Shown in pieces: positions 21,201 through 33,150 of a stretch of 64,000 nucleotides of DNA; positions within the stretch are counted from its first letter, which is position 1; every line of letters starts with the position of its first letter. Made by a program: the position numbers and the translations under genes. The stretch covers positions 47,772,362-47,836,361 of the forward strand of contig CM051457.1 in assembly GCA_028274465.1 (NCBI GenBank), given 5' to 3'. The stretch comes from Plantago ovata (lineage: Eukaryota > Streptophyta > Magnoliopsida > Lamiales > Plantaginaceae). The notes below the pieces were generated by a model. The model did no database searches. It saw nothing but the letters and a program-made list of their open reading frames with translations, and was not told where the DNA came from.

Positions 21201-23452
21201 TTAAAATTAGACACAAGTACTAAGCTGTCAAACTTAGTTTTTATACAAAAATTATTAACTACCTGCTGAGCAGGGAGTGTTGGTTCTGGTGCAGAGGCTT
21301 CAGCAACCTTCTGACTTGCATCTTGAGAAGTCTGTAAAGAAAGAATAATTTTAGCAAAAGAACAATTTTCAGAATTTGAAGTTTTACTGATGGTTGAATT
21401 AACTACCTGCTGAGGAAGGACAGGTTGTGGCTCAGTCCTTTCAGCATTAACAGTTTCTTCAGCTTCTGGGACTGTTTCTTCAGCAGACTTCTGATTTTGC
21501 TCTAACTGAGAAAGCTGTGCGGATTCAGCAATCTCCCTTGTCTCTGAATTGACAAGTTGAGCAGAAGCATCTTGACCTTTAAGGTCACTGCTTGTCATGA
21601 AGAGAGCAATTGACTTGTTGGATGATTCTTCAATCTCCAACTCCATTTGTTTGCTTAAATCTTCCAGTACAAGCTGGACTTCGTCAATTGAAGTCTTGGG
21701 TGAACTTGGGCCAGTATTCTCAGCATCAAGAGATGCGTCTTTGAATAATGCTTCTTGAGTTTCAGCAACTTCAGGAACAGGAACCATTGCTATCTCAGCA
21801 ACTGGTCCATCAGCAAGCTGGGTTTCAGCAACTTGATGAGTTGCTTGTTCAGCAACCATCTGTTCAGCAGCATCAGCAAGTGCCGCTCTTTGCAGATCAG
21901 CAGCAATGTCGCTTACTGGTTACATGGTTTGATCATCTAGATTATCTACAATGTAGATATCTGGGACTTGGGCAGGAATTTCATTTCCACTGCCTTGTGG
22001 TCTATTCTCAGTAGAGTTATCAACGTTAAGTTGATTGTTGAAGGCTTCCGCAAACACTTCAACATTGCTGATATATGTTTCAATAATTATTTCAGCAACA
22101 TCTACTGGAAAATGCGTTTCAGCATTTGTCTGGGAATTGACTGAGGAGTCTTGGACATTAGGGACTGACTGAGAAGCCAGTGTCTTCTTTCTTTTGTTAC
22201 TTGTCCGTTTCCTCTTAGGTACGGGATTTGCTGATGACGCTGCAGTCTGAGTGTCATCATCAGCTTTCCTCTTTTTCTTTTTAGATTTTTCAAGTTTCCT
22301 AGAGTCATCTATTGTTGCCTTTTCAGCAACAGGTGTTTCTACAGCAGTTTCATTTGTGTTACCACCATCTACAACAGTTTCATCTCTAAGTTGCTGAGTG
22401 GTAACATCTGCAGCTGTTGTATACCTTTCTTGCTGGCTTGTGCTAACAACATTTGCAGTTGTTGTCTTCTTGGTTTTCTTTCCAGCAATCTTAGGTACAT
22501 TCTGCTTGTAGAAAGATCTTCCCACATTGCATACAGATTTCTTGATTGGCAATGGTTTTTTTAGCTGAATCCTGAAATGTTCAAGGATATAACATATCTT
22601 GATTCCATACATAACTGGAAAAGAAGGTGAGACCTTGTTGTCTTCTACCTTTACCTTGAACTTAGTAACACAATCAACAAGCCTGTTGAAAATGTACTTA
22701 GCCCAGTTAAGTTCCGATTTATTTTCATAGATATGCATCAGCAATGGCCATCTTCTCAGGCCTACTTGGTCAATTCCTCCAACTTGGGAGTCAAGAACTT
22801 TAATGAGTAGCAGAGCTACTAGACCAAGTGAATGGCAGAGATGCTTTCTCTTAACGTGCTTTGTCCAAGTCACGGGAGCTATCTCGCCTTTCTTCATCTT
22901 TGCATTTCTGACGTCACTGTAGAAAGCTTCAATTTCTTCGTCAGAAGCAGTGACATCATCTTCAGTTCCAGTGGTTGGAATCTGAAAAATCTCCGCTAAA
23001 TCAGTCAATTTCAGGACGATTTGCGTGTTCTGAACTGTAGTAAAGATCACTTTTTCAGTGACTCCTTTACTATCAGTAAGGGACTGGATTTCTGCATTGT
23101 TGTAGAATTCCATAGTATCAATCATGCTCACTTGCTTAGTGCGAGCAGAGATAAAATTCATGAGGCCTTGCTGCTTGATGAACTCAAGCGCCTCTTCATT
23201 CTGGTCATCAAGTTCTTGTTGATAAAAGTACCTAATGTACTTTTCTTTTGCAAACCCTCCCCATTGCATCAACATCTCACACTTTGCAGTGTCAAGATAT
23301 GACGGAGCCATAGGTTTTACAGTAATTCGGTCGTTTTTCAACACAACTTTCGTTGTGTCTGGGGCCAGAGTAGTCACCGGAGTAGTGCGTGTTTCAGCAC
23401 TATCAACCTTTGACGATTTTGAGGACTTTGATAACTGTCTCTTGGGAGCCAT
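18283..23452 (-). pseudogene. Sirevirus A extra coding region (ORF2) downstream of pol
   Basis: This fossil second coding region begins MAPKRQLSKSSKSSK at 23452. Its N-terminal part (about 500 residues) has a conserved block (IRYFYQQELD, GEIAPVTWTKHVKRKHLCHSLGLV, GIDQVGLRRWPLLMHI) with at best weak resemblance to the putative plant transposon protein domain. The middle is low-complexity, Glu/Gln/Thr/Ser-rich with short repeats. The C-terminal part has an Arg-rich stretch and a conserved block (RNIHGCWILKLEDLLVN, GLIPYEYFYLTAKDQEEDLLWL). No signal peptide, transmembrane helix or cleavage site was seen, so an envelope role is not supported. Two 72-75-base GT-AG-bounded segments (21191-21262, 21332-21406) recur in other copies. 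The region is broken in this copy by several disruptions. Function is unknown. Confidence 0.7.
21191..21406 (-). other. Two candidate short introns in ORF2
   Basis: Minus-strand segments 21262-21191 and 21406-21332 both start GTAGTTAAT and end at pyrimidine-rich acceptors (TTTATTTCAG, TTCTTTACAG). Counterparts of the same size occur at about 63491-63562 and 63632-63706 in Sirevirus H, and a related one at 53818-53892 in G. Splicing is inferred from consensus and conservation only. Confidence 0.55.
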
Positions 23453-23587
23453 CTCTTATATAGAGTAAGAAAGATTGTACGAAAAGAGATAGTTTGCTTT
23501 TTGACCGGAGGTACAGTAGTTTCAGGCTAGAAATTGCAGAGAAAGGAAATGTGAGTTAAAGAATTTTGTCATTTCTCTAACTCCTTC

Positions 23588-23595
23588 TTTATATA
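23588..23595 (-). promoter_or_regulatory. Internal TATA box upstream of ORF2
   Basis: Minus-strand CACTATATAAAGAAGG about 136 bases before the ORF2 ATG. It recurs at 33284-33291 (same locus), 56386-56393 (G) and, degenerate, at about 44041 (F). A separate promoter for ORF2 would explain its expression apart from gag-pol. The interval 23453-23983 holds only this leader and promoter region. Confidence 0.55.
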
Positions 23596-23983
23596 GTGTC
23601 TCTGGTGTGTGAGAAACTCAATCGATTTGAGCTCTCATCAAGGGTAAAACAGAGAAACACTGGAGATAGTGGAGCCTTTGCATTGAATACGTAGTGGCCC
23701 ACTAACTAAAACCGTCAGAGCACTCTCTCTCTTTGTTTCGTTAGTCGTTAGATTAATAACTCCTTTTAATCAATGGCCACGATTGAATTTCATGTCATGA
23801 TTATTGCAAGTTTATCTGTGCCAGCTTAACGTCACAAATTGATTTCACCGAGTAATAAGGGATAGATTGCTTGCTGAAATAGACAAGAATCTTTTCAGCG
23901 AGTTTGAATTAACAATCTGGATACTTGCTGAAAGTTCCCCCTTACTTAGATATCTCATATTTTTCTAAGTTTAAAAGTCATTT

Positions 23984-24350
23984 CTGATTTCCCGTATCAG
24001 TAAATTCTTTTGTATTTGAGACATCCTTTGGTATAATCTGAGAGATGAGCTTTTGCTCTTTTTCTGAGTTCCCGTCTCAGAAAATTCCTTTGATACTTGA
24101 ATACCTGTTTCAGTATCTTTTGATTGTCTGAGTACCCGTCTCAGCAATCCTTAAGTTCTTTCACTTACTGGTGTCTGTCTCAGCAAATGGTCAAGTTTCC
24201 TAACAAATACCTGTTTTGAAGGAATTACTTGCTGAATGCCTGTTTCAGCAATTATGTTGTGACTTATCATTTCTTAGAAGAAATCAGTGACTTGGTCTTT
24301 TGGTCAGGAATACTTTGGCTTGCTGAATACCTGTTTCAGCATTCTGCCAA
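23984..24350 (-). other. Array of about eight stem-loops between pol and ORF2 (Sirevirus A)
   Basis: Plus-strand positions: 23984-24000, 24060-24084 (9-bp stem), 24092-24117, 24122-24149, about 24162-24189 (weak), about 24202-24217, 24229-24251 (8-bp stem TTGCTGAA/TTCAGCAA) and 24315-24350. Stem sequences differ, but the seven-base loop is nearly constant: TTCCCGT, TACCTGT, TACCCGT or TGCCTGT, i.e. ACRGGNA on the element's sense strand. The first loop in sense order begins about nine bases after the pol stop codon (24360-24362). Counterparts are at 33690-34042, 44463-44840 and 56785-57155. Confidence 0.8.
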
Positions 24351-24359
24351 GTGTATCCT

Positions 24360-27300
24360 TTATTGAGGTAGTTCAATCAATCCAAGGTTATACCTTAGCA
24401 TTGCGAACCTATTATCCGGTAGGGGCTTGGTAAAGATGTCAGCAAGCTGATCTTCAGTACCTACTTTCACAACCTCAATATCACCTTTTTCCACATGATC
24501 TCTAATGACATGATGTCTAATATCAATGTGCTTGGTCCTAGAGTGAAACTTAGGATTTTGCGTAATTGCAGTAGCACTTGTATTATCACAAAAGATTGGT
24601 GTTTTCTTTGCAGAAATACCATAATCTCTTAATTGTTGCTGAATCCATAGGATTTGAGCTGTGCAACAACCAGCTGCAATGTATTCAGATTCTGTAGATG
24701 AATTGGCGACACACGTTTGGTTCTTGCTGAACCATGATATTAATCTATTACCCAAAAACTGACAAGTTCCAGAGGTACTTTTTCTATCAAGAGTTGATCC
24801 ACCATGATCAGCATCAGAATAGCCAACCAATTCAAGTCCAGAATCTTTTGGATACCATAATCCAACATTGACTGTACCTTTAACATATTTCAGTATTTTA
24901 ATTGCCTTTTTGTAGTGTGATTCTCTTGGATCAGATTGGAATCTTGCACACACACAAACAGCATACTGAATGTCAGGTCTACTTGCTGTTAAATACAACA
25001 AGGAACCAATGAGCTTCCTATACTTGTGTTCTTCAACACTTTTGTCTTCTTTAGTATAGCCCAATTTGGTACCAACACTCATAGGGATCTTTTCAGGTTT
25101 CTCATCCTCTTTGATCCTAAACTTTATGAGCATTTCTCTCGCATACTTTGCTTGATTTATGAATATTCCATCTTTGAGTTGCTTGACTTGCAACCCTAGG
25201 AAATAATTCAATTTTCCCATCATACTCATTTCAAACTTATTAGTCATGAGTTTGGCAAATCATCACAAAGTTGCTTGTCCTTGGATCCAAAAATTATGTC
25301 ATCCACATAAATTTGAACTAAGATTAATTTTCCATCATGGTTCATGGTAAAAAGAGTTTGTCAACTTCACCTTTCTTGAAACCATTCTCCAGCAAGAACT
25401 TAGCTAAGGTATCATACCATGCTCTTGGTGCTTGCTTTAGACCATATACAGCTTTCTGAAGCTTATATACCATCTTGGTTTCTGAGGGAAGTTCAAAGCC
25501 AGGGGGTTGTTCTAGGTAGACTTCTTCAGCAAGTTCACCATTTAAGAATGCACTCTTAACATCCATTTGGTAAACAATGAAGTCATTGTGAGCAGCAAAG
25601 GCCAAGAACAGCCTAATTGCATCCAATCTTGCAACTGGAGCGTAAGACTCATCATAGTCCAATCCTTCAGTCTGACAGTAACCTTGAGCAACTAAACGTG
25701 CTTTGTTTCTTGTTACTTCACCAGACTCGCTCAGCTTGTTTCTGAACACCCACTTTGTACCAATAGCTTTCTTATTTTCAACAAGTGGCACAAGTTTCCA
25801 GACTTTGTTTCTTTCAAACTGATCCAATTCTTCTTGCATTGCCTTTATCCATTCAGAATGCTTCAAAGCTTCTTCTATGGTTTTAGGTTCAATTTTTGAA
25901 GCAAAGCAAGAGAATAAAGATTCTACTTCTACGACAGTTGCTTCTTCAGCAAGTCCTTGAGTAGCTTTGGATCTAGTCACTTGGCGTTTATTAATATCGC
26001 CAATCATATCCGTAGAGGGATGATCTCTAATCCATTTATTAACAGGTTTCCTGTTTGTTGGATCAGGATATGTTTGCTCATCAGCATGTGACTCTTCAGT
26101 ATGTACTTGTTCAGTACTACTGGGAATTTGTGTCTCTGCTGAGATTTGTTCGTCAGCAACTGCTTGTTCAGCATTGCTGGGTTGAGGTATTTCATCAGCA
26201 GGCACTGGAGATTGCGTAATTTCAGCAACTTCCGGAGCAACCACATCTTTTGCTGGAAATTCTTTGTCGTGAACTATATTTATCTTGTCATGACTCGGGG
26301 GAGGAGAGTCATTGTCAGAATCATCATTTAGTTCAATTGACTTGATTTGCCTAGAATCAGATTCAGTTCTTTGCTCATGTATGATTAGCTTTTTCATACA
26401 TTCTGATATTTCTTCTTCAACAGGCACACCTTGTGACTTTTCGTAGAATACAACATGCACAGATTCTTCAATCTTTGTGCCTTTTTGTTGTAAACTCTGT
26501 AATCTTTACTATGCAAGGAGTAGCCAAGAAATATCGCCTCGTCTGCCTTTGGTTGAAATGTTCTTAGGTATTCTCTACCATTGTTAAGAACGAAGCACTT
26601 GCAACCAAATACTCTTAGATGAGTGATGTTAGGAGGTCTTCCAACAATTAATTCATAAGGAGTTTTGTTGTATTCCTTAGTAATCAAACATCTATTCTGA
26701 GTATAGCAGGCGGTATTAATCGCTTCAACCCAGTAAGCCTCACTTATCTCAGTGTCAGCAAGCATTGTTCTTGCGGCTTCTTTCAGGGTACGATTCTTCC
26801 GTTCAGCAACACCATTTTGCTGTGGTGTCCTTACTGAGGATAACTGATGTTGAATACCTTTGGAGGTACAATATTCAGTTATGTACTGGTTTACAAACTC
26901 AGTACCATGGTCTGTCCTTATGACTCTTACCTTGTCATTTTCATGACTTCAAGCTTATTCAGCAAGTTAGGTATTTCAGTCTTGGTTTCAGATTTGTGCT
27001 TGATGAATACTACCCAAGTGATTCTTGAATAGTCATCTACCACGACTAGACCATACTTCTTACCAGCATAGCTTGTTGAAGAAGATTCAAACAAGTCCAT
27101 GTGTAAGAGTTGTAAAGGTTTGTAGTTGACGGTACTGCCTTGTTCTTGAAAGAAGATTTGGTTTGCTTTCCTTGCTGACATGCATTGCAAACACCATCCC
27201 TCTTAAAAGTAACCCTAGGTAATCCAACTACAAGTGCCTTTTTCGACAGCTTATTCAGCGTCTTGAAATTTAGATGACTTGTTCGTTTATGCCATAACCA

Positions 27301-28982
27301 TGCTTTTTCAGCAAGACAATCATGATCTGAGACAAGGCATTTTTCAACGTTTGCTGAAGACCAATCAACGGTGTACAAGCCTCCTGATCTTCTTGCAATC
27401 ATTATAACCTTTTTAGTCTCAAAATCTACAAGTTTACATTCATCACTTTTAATTTCGATGAAGTATCCTTTGTCAGCAAATTGACTCATGCTGAAAAGGT
27501 TAAACTTAAGATTTTTGACATAAAGAACTCCAGAAATGGTTATGCATCCCAACTTCACATCACCATAGCCTTTTGTTGATCCGGAGCCTCCACCAGCAAA
27601 CCTTATGTTGGACCTTTAGACCACCGTCTATAGTTTATAAGATTATTCTTGTTGCCCGTCATGTGCTTTCCACAACCACTATCAAAGTGCCAGATTGCAT
27701 CGTTTGTCTCCGTGGCTGCAGTCTGACCGGCCATGAGGCAGAATTCGTAGTTCGACACATCTGGATAAGCTTCCATAGCTATTCCACACACTTCTTTGCC
27801 AATCTCCACGTCTAGAGTGGCTTCTTCATCGTCGGTGTCTGAACTTTCATCCTCACTGTCTTCGGAGCTTGTCTCAACGCACAATGCATCGATTTTTGCT
27901 TGAAGCTTCTTCTTTTCTTCAGCAATGAACGCTCTTTTGAACTTCTTGTTCTTTTCAGCAGATTTGCCTTTCAGCAAAGGGCAATTAGCTTTGAAGTGTC
28001 CAGGCTTTTTGCAGTGAAAACATAGATCATTTCCAACTGCTGGTTCTTCTGATGATGTAGCTTGCTGAGCTTGCTTGTTCAGCGAGCTAGTATCATTCTT
28101 GTACTTATGGTAGTTGTTACCAAGATGCTTTTTCAGCTTCTCTTTTGCCTTTCGCCTTTCAAGTTCCTTACTGATGAACTTCTTCATGTTTTTAACAACT
28201 AAAGCATTTTCATCAGCAGGCTCTTTATCATTCTTCTTTTCAGAAGATGACGGCTTTGCAGCAAGAGCAATGTTTGCGATTTTTCAGCAAACACATTTTC
28301 TCTTTGCTTTGTCTCATAATTGACAGTAGCAAGATGAGAGAACAACTCAGTTGGTGTAATGTCAGGCATTCCTTGATTATAATAGAAATTCTGAGTATGG
28401 ATCCATTCTTGATTCAAACTTCTGATGATAGTTTTCACTTTCTCAGGATCTGAATAAAGATTTCCAACACCCAGCGCTGCCATTTCACTACAAGAGTTGT
28501 GAAACTGAAGTCCAAGTCTTCCAGTGACTCGTTAGCACCTTGCTTAAAGTTTTGAAACTTTAGCTTAAGTACTTCAAGTTTGTTTTCCTTGGTCTTGTCA
28601 GATCCAGCACAAAGATCTTGAACCATTTTCCAAGCCTCCTTAGCAGTCTTAGCATCCCACAGTTTGCACTGTATGGTATCCGCATTGATCTGATGATGAT
28701 ATTTCTTGCTTGGCCATCAAGACGGAATCTCTTAGCTTCGTCAGAGGTCCATTCCTCTCTTGGTTTTGGCACAACAGTATCTGATGGTTCGCCAAGGATG
28801 GTTTCCTTCCCAGCTTCAGTGGTCTTGTGAGGGAAACTCCTTTCAATCTTAGTGATCTTGATAGGTCCATCATTAATGACGGTTAGCATCTCATCACTAA
28901 TGGCCTCAAGATGTAACATCATGTTGTTTCGCCATTTCTCGTAATTTTCCAACTTCAGCAAGGGAGCATCTCCTAAAGACAT
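24360..28982 (-). pseudogene. Sirevirus A gag-pol (copy next to the assembly gap)
   Basis: Copia polyprotein region in the order Gag, zinc knuckle, protease, integrase, reverse transcriptase, RNase H, nearly identical to 34052-38683. In this copy the reading frame is interrupted several times. The differences from the other copy are mostly one-base length changes in short base runs, which fits unpolished contig-end sequence rather than biological decay. 28983-29080 is the untranslated leader. Confidence 0.85.
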
Positions 28983-29080
28983 CCTGTCAGCAAAGCACTA
29001 CCAAACTGATAAAGTGAAAGTGATTTACGGAAAGCACTTAAGGGGATCTAGGTTCAGTGCAGAAGGCTAAAGAACCTCCT

Positions 29081-29092
29081 GCTCTGATACCA
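29081..29092 (-). other. Primer-binding site, initiator Met-tRNA type
   Basis: Minus-strand TGGTATCAGAGC, two bases inside the 5' LTR. It is the common plant copia primer site, complementary to the 3' end of initiator Met-tRNA. The same site is at 38782-38793. Confidence 0.92.
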
Positions 29093-29094
29093 CT

Positions 29095-29635
29095 TGTTGG
29101 TCCCTTTAAACAACAAGAAAAGACTAGAGGGGGGGGTGAATAGTCTTTTCAAACTTTTGTCGTTTAAAAACTTTCTCAGCAAGTACAACCTACTCTGTCT
29201 TTCAGATTTTCACTTATGCAATGTTGTTGCTGAAAATTCCACTTTCTGAGCAACACGTGCCTTTACCAGTCTCAGGCAATCTTCAAGTCTTCAAATCTTC
29301 AAAAGTCTTCAAGATTCTGACCGTTTCTTATTTGCTTCAATAATTTGTTTGTAATAAACAAAATATATCTCAGCAAATGCTTCAATAGGTCATTTTCTTT
29401 ACAGAAAAAAGATTCATTAAAGCTATGCATCAATAAGATATTTTCTTTCAGAAAATAAATACATCATACGCAAAAGAAATAACTTATCTAACACTTAACT
29501 AAGTCATCAGCAAACGTTCCTCTTTTACATGTCCTTAAAATTCTAAATTCCTATAGACCTTTAAGAGTACTAGTTACTGGACTGTTCTTAATTTAGCATG
29601 GTTAATTGCTCATCAAAATTATAAGTTTCCTAACA
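29095..29635 (-). mobile_element. Sirevirus A 5' LTR (short form)
   Basis: 541 bases with the same termini as the 3' LTR (TGTTGGTCCC and CCTAACA on the plus strand) but about one third of its length. It is nearly identical to 38796-39342. Confidence 0.9.
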
Positions 29636-31620
29636 AAAACATCCCCATCCCAGGTGTAGACGCCGGCATAACTACAAAGTTGGTGTACACAGAAGCTTCA
29701 CCAATCTTAACCAATACGTTCTTCACAACGCCCTCGGGTCTCACAAAGGATCCCTCCGCCAATTGCACATAGCCTTATGCTCAGATAGTTTTCCAAGGCT
29801 ACTCTTCTCAAACACATTCATTGGGAGCACATTAGAGTAAGATCCCGTATCTATGTAGCACGAACATCTTCGAGTTCGCCAATCCCAACCTTAACATCGA
29901 AACTTTCAGGGATTGGCTCGGGATCCTCTTGCTCCTCTTCACTCTCATCAGAACCAAGGTTCCTTCTCTTCTTCCTTGGCTAGTGGGGATTCTTCGTCCT
30001 TGCAACGCTCACATTTAGCAACCTTCTGATGGTGATTTCAACACGAAGATCACCCACCAAGGTAATAGACATCGACTTCTCAGTGTTGCTAGGCAACTTC
30101 CCTTGCTCCTACTTGCTCCACGGTCAATCAACTCTTGCATCTTTTGATGGGCAAGCCTAGTTCTCTCTTCAATCGATCAAGCCTCGCCCTATCTTCTCAG
30201 AATCTTCTTCATAACGCTTAAGAAAGCTTTGGGTGTGATCAACCATTTTTTGCAAGTTTACCATGAGTAGAGCTGTCTTCGACTTCGATGCTCTTTGGGA
30301 GCGGGATTTTCACAGTGATCATTACCATAGATAAGACTACTACGGTCTTGGTTAGGCCCATAAGTTATGGCTAGCCGGGCGTATCCTTGATTGTTCCGGA
30401 ATCCTCTTCTCCAAAATCCACCTCGAGGATTCCTACCATCTTTCCGTAGCTAGCTTCTTCAGTACCAATTCCGTAGCAAAAGCTTCCTCTTCGCCTCCTT
30501 GAACCCAATTGCCATCATCATATGCAAGGTCGATCTACACATATGAGCTCCATGCCCATAGTTCTTGCATATTCGGCAAACTTCGTTTGACATAGCTGTT
30601 CCAGCGGAGTTCTTGAGGACTTGTTTCATCAACCATTGGTAAAGCACTCGAATCGATCCCCATTCCCCCATACATAGGGGCCTCCGGAGTAGATGGAGCT
30701 TCAGGTCCATATCTCCTAACAATTGCTCTTGGATCCTTGAATTGCGACCCTTAGCAAGCCTTTCGAAAACCGCCCAGACGGCTTCCGCGGTTTCCTCCCA
30801 AATATTGCCACGGCATTGGAAATCCACCACTTGTGGGTTCTCAAAGGTCAGTCTATTGTAGAAGTGTTGGACAAGATCCGAAAGCTCAAAACCATGGTGA
30901 GGGCACTTGTTTCATGAGGTCTTGGAACCTCTCAAACGCGGTGTAGATGGTCTCATCATAGTCTTGTTTGAACCCAGTGATTCGCCGCCTTAACGCGCGG
31001 TAGTCAAGGTGTGAGGGAAGTATTTCTCCAGGAATGCTGTAAAAACCTTTTCCCAAGTGTCCACGATCGATCCTGCCGGTAGAGAACTCAACCATTGACT
31101 TGCCCGTCGCCAAGCCCCATAGCAAAAACACCTCATTCTCAACTCATCCGCGGTTATTTCAGCTCCGGGTCGTGGGAGTTGGTTGACGAAATCATCGATA
31201 TCGTGCAAGTACCCCATCACATCTTCCCTTGCTAAGCCATAGAACCTCGGAAGTTGTTGGAACGCGTGGTTTTTTAATTTCCAGATCTCGAGTTGCAGGC
31301 GAAAGAACAATTGCCGGTCCCCTCATACGATCCTTGGTGGGTTGAACCCATGCTTTCAGTGGTCTAGCTTCTGCCATTCCGATATTTCCTTTAAAAGACT
31401 GAGTAGAGATTCAGAGAAAATCGGTATCCTCTATTCCTCTAGTTCATACCGTTGAAGTAGTCCGCCCTTCTTGGGTGGTGAGCTCTGTGGATTTCACAGC
31501 GATTGGTTCAGCAATTGGTTTCCCCTAGATCGTGCTTCGCATACACTATCTGTAACAAGCTAAGAAAGGATATCATAGAGAGAGATGAAAAAGGAAACGA
31601 AAACTACTAGAACTAGGAAT
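29636..31620 (-). mobile_element. Athila-like element E gag-protease region, copy left of the gap
   Basis: The same sequence as 39343-41334 with many small length differences. The gag and zinc-knuckle motifs are recognisable (CRICKNYGHGAHMC near 30570). It stops at the last base before the run of N. Best read as the end of a contig covering the same locus as the better copy on the right. Broken at several points. Confidence 0.85.
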
Positions 31621-31720
31621 NNNNNNNNNNNNNNNNNNNNNNNNNNNNNNNNNNNNNNNNNNNNNNNNNNNNNNNNNNNNNNNNNNNNNNNNNNNNNNNN
31701 NNNNNNNNNNNNNNNNNNNN
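31621..31720. other. Assembly gap (100 N)
   Basis: Exactly 100 N, a common placeholder for a gap of unknown size. The sequence on either side is duplicated end to end (see findings). Confidence 0.98.
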
Positions 31721-33150
31721 CAGTAGAGTTTTATCAACGTTAAGTTGATTGTTGAAGGCTTCCGCAAACACTTCAACATTGCTGATATTGTTTCAGTAAT
31801 TATCTCAGCAACTCTACTGGCAAATGCGTTTCAGCATTGGTCTGGGAATTGACTGAGGAGTGATTGGACATTAGGGACACGAGAAGCCAGTGTCCTTCTT
31901 TCTTTGTGTTACTTGTCCGTTTCCTCTTAGGGACGGGATTTGCTGATGACGCTGCAGTCTGAGTGTCATCATCAGCTTTCCTCTTTTTCTTTTTAGATTT
32001 CTCAAGTTTCCTAGAGTCTCTATGTTGCATTTCAGCAACTGGTTGTTTTCTACACAGTTTCATTTGTGTTACCACAACCACAGCAGTTTCATCTCTAAGT
32101 TGCTGAGTGGTAACATCTGCAGCTGTTGTATACCTTTCTTGCTGGCTTGTGCTGACAACATTGCAGTGTTGTCTTCTTGGTTTTCTTTCCAGCAATCTTA
32201 GGTACATTCTGCTTGTAGAAAGATCTTCCCACATTGCACACAGATTTCTTGATTGGCAATGGGTTTCTTAGCTGAATCCTGAAATGTTCAAGGATATAGC
32301 ATATCTTGATTCCATACATAACTGGAAAGGAAGGTGAGACCTTGTTGTCTTCTACCTTTACCTTAAACTTAGTAACACAATCAACAAGCCTGTTGAAAAT
32401 GTACTTAGCCCAGTTAAGTTCCGATTTATTTTCATAGATATGCATCAGCAATGGCCATCTTCTCAGGCCTACTTGGTCAATTCCTCCAACTTGGGAGTCA
32501 AGAACTTTAAGTAGCAGAGCTACTAGACCAAGTGAATGGCAGAGATGCTTTCTCTTAACGTGCTTTGTCCAAGTCACGGGAGCTATCTCGCCTTTCTTCA
32601 TTTTGCATTTCTGACGTCACTGTAGAAAGCTTCAATTTCTTCGTCAGAAGCAGTGACGTCATCTTCAGTTCCAGTGGTTGGAATCTGAAAAATCTCCGCT
32701 AAATCAGTCCATTTCAGGACGATTTGCGTGTTCTGAACTGTAGTAAAGATCACTTTTTCAGTGACTCCTTACTATCTGTAAGGGACTGGATTTCTGCATT
32801 GTTGTAGATTCCATAGTATCAATCATGCTCACTTGCTTAGTGCGAGCAGAGATAATTCATGAGGCCTTGCTGCTTGATGAACTCAAGCGCCTCTTCATTT
32901 TGGTCATCAAGTTCTTGTTCATAAAAGTACCTAATGTACTTTTCTTTTGCAAACCTCCCCATTGCATCAACATCTCACACTTTGCAGTGTCAAGATATGA
33001 CGGAGGCATAGGTTTTACAGTGATTCGGTCGTTTTTCAACACAACTTTCGTTGTGTTTGGGGCCAGAGTAGTCACCGGAGCAGTGCGTGTTTCAGCACTA
33101 TCAACCTTTGACGATTTTGAGGACTTAGATAACTGTCTCTTGGGAGCCAT
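31721..33150 (-). pseudogene. Sirevirus ORF2, N-terminal part (copy right of the gap)
   Basis: It matches 22009-23452, beginning MAPKRQLSKSSKSSK at 33150. It starts at the first base after the gap, and small length differences are densest close to the gap. An internal TATA box lies at 33284-33291 and the leader runs to about 33680. Probably the same sequence as the left copy, read from another contig. Broken at several points. Confidence 0.85.

Noticed and set aside
18283-23452. Envelope gene
   Set aside because: The position fits Sirevirus envelope-like ORFs, but no signal peptide or transmembrane segment was visible in any copy.
23984-24350. CRISPR-like array
   Set aside because: The repeated parts are only a seven-base loop with differing paired arms. 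There are no uniform repeats or spacers, and the setting is a plant retroelement.
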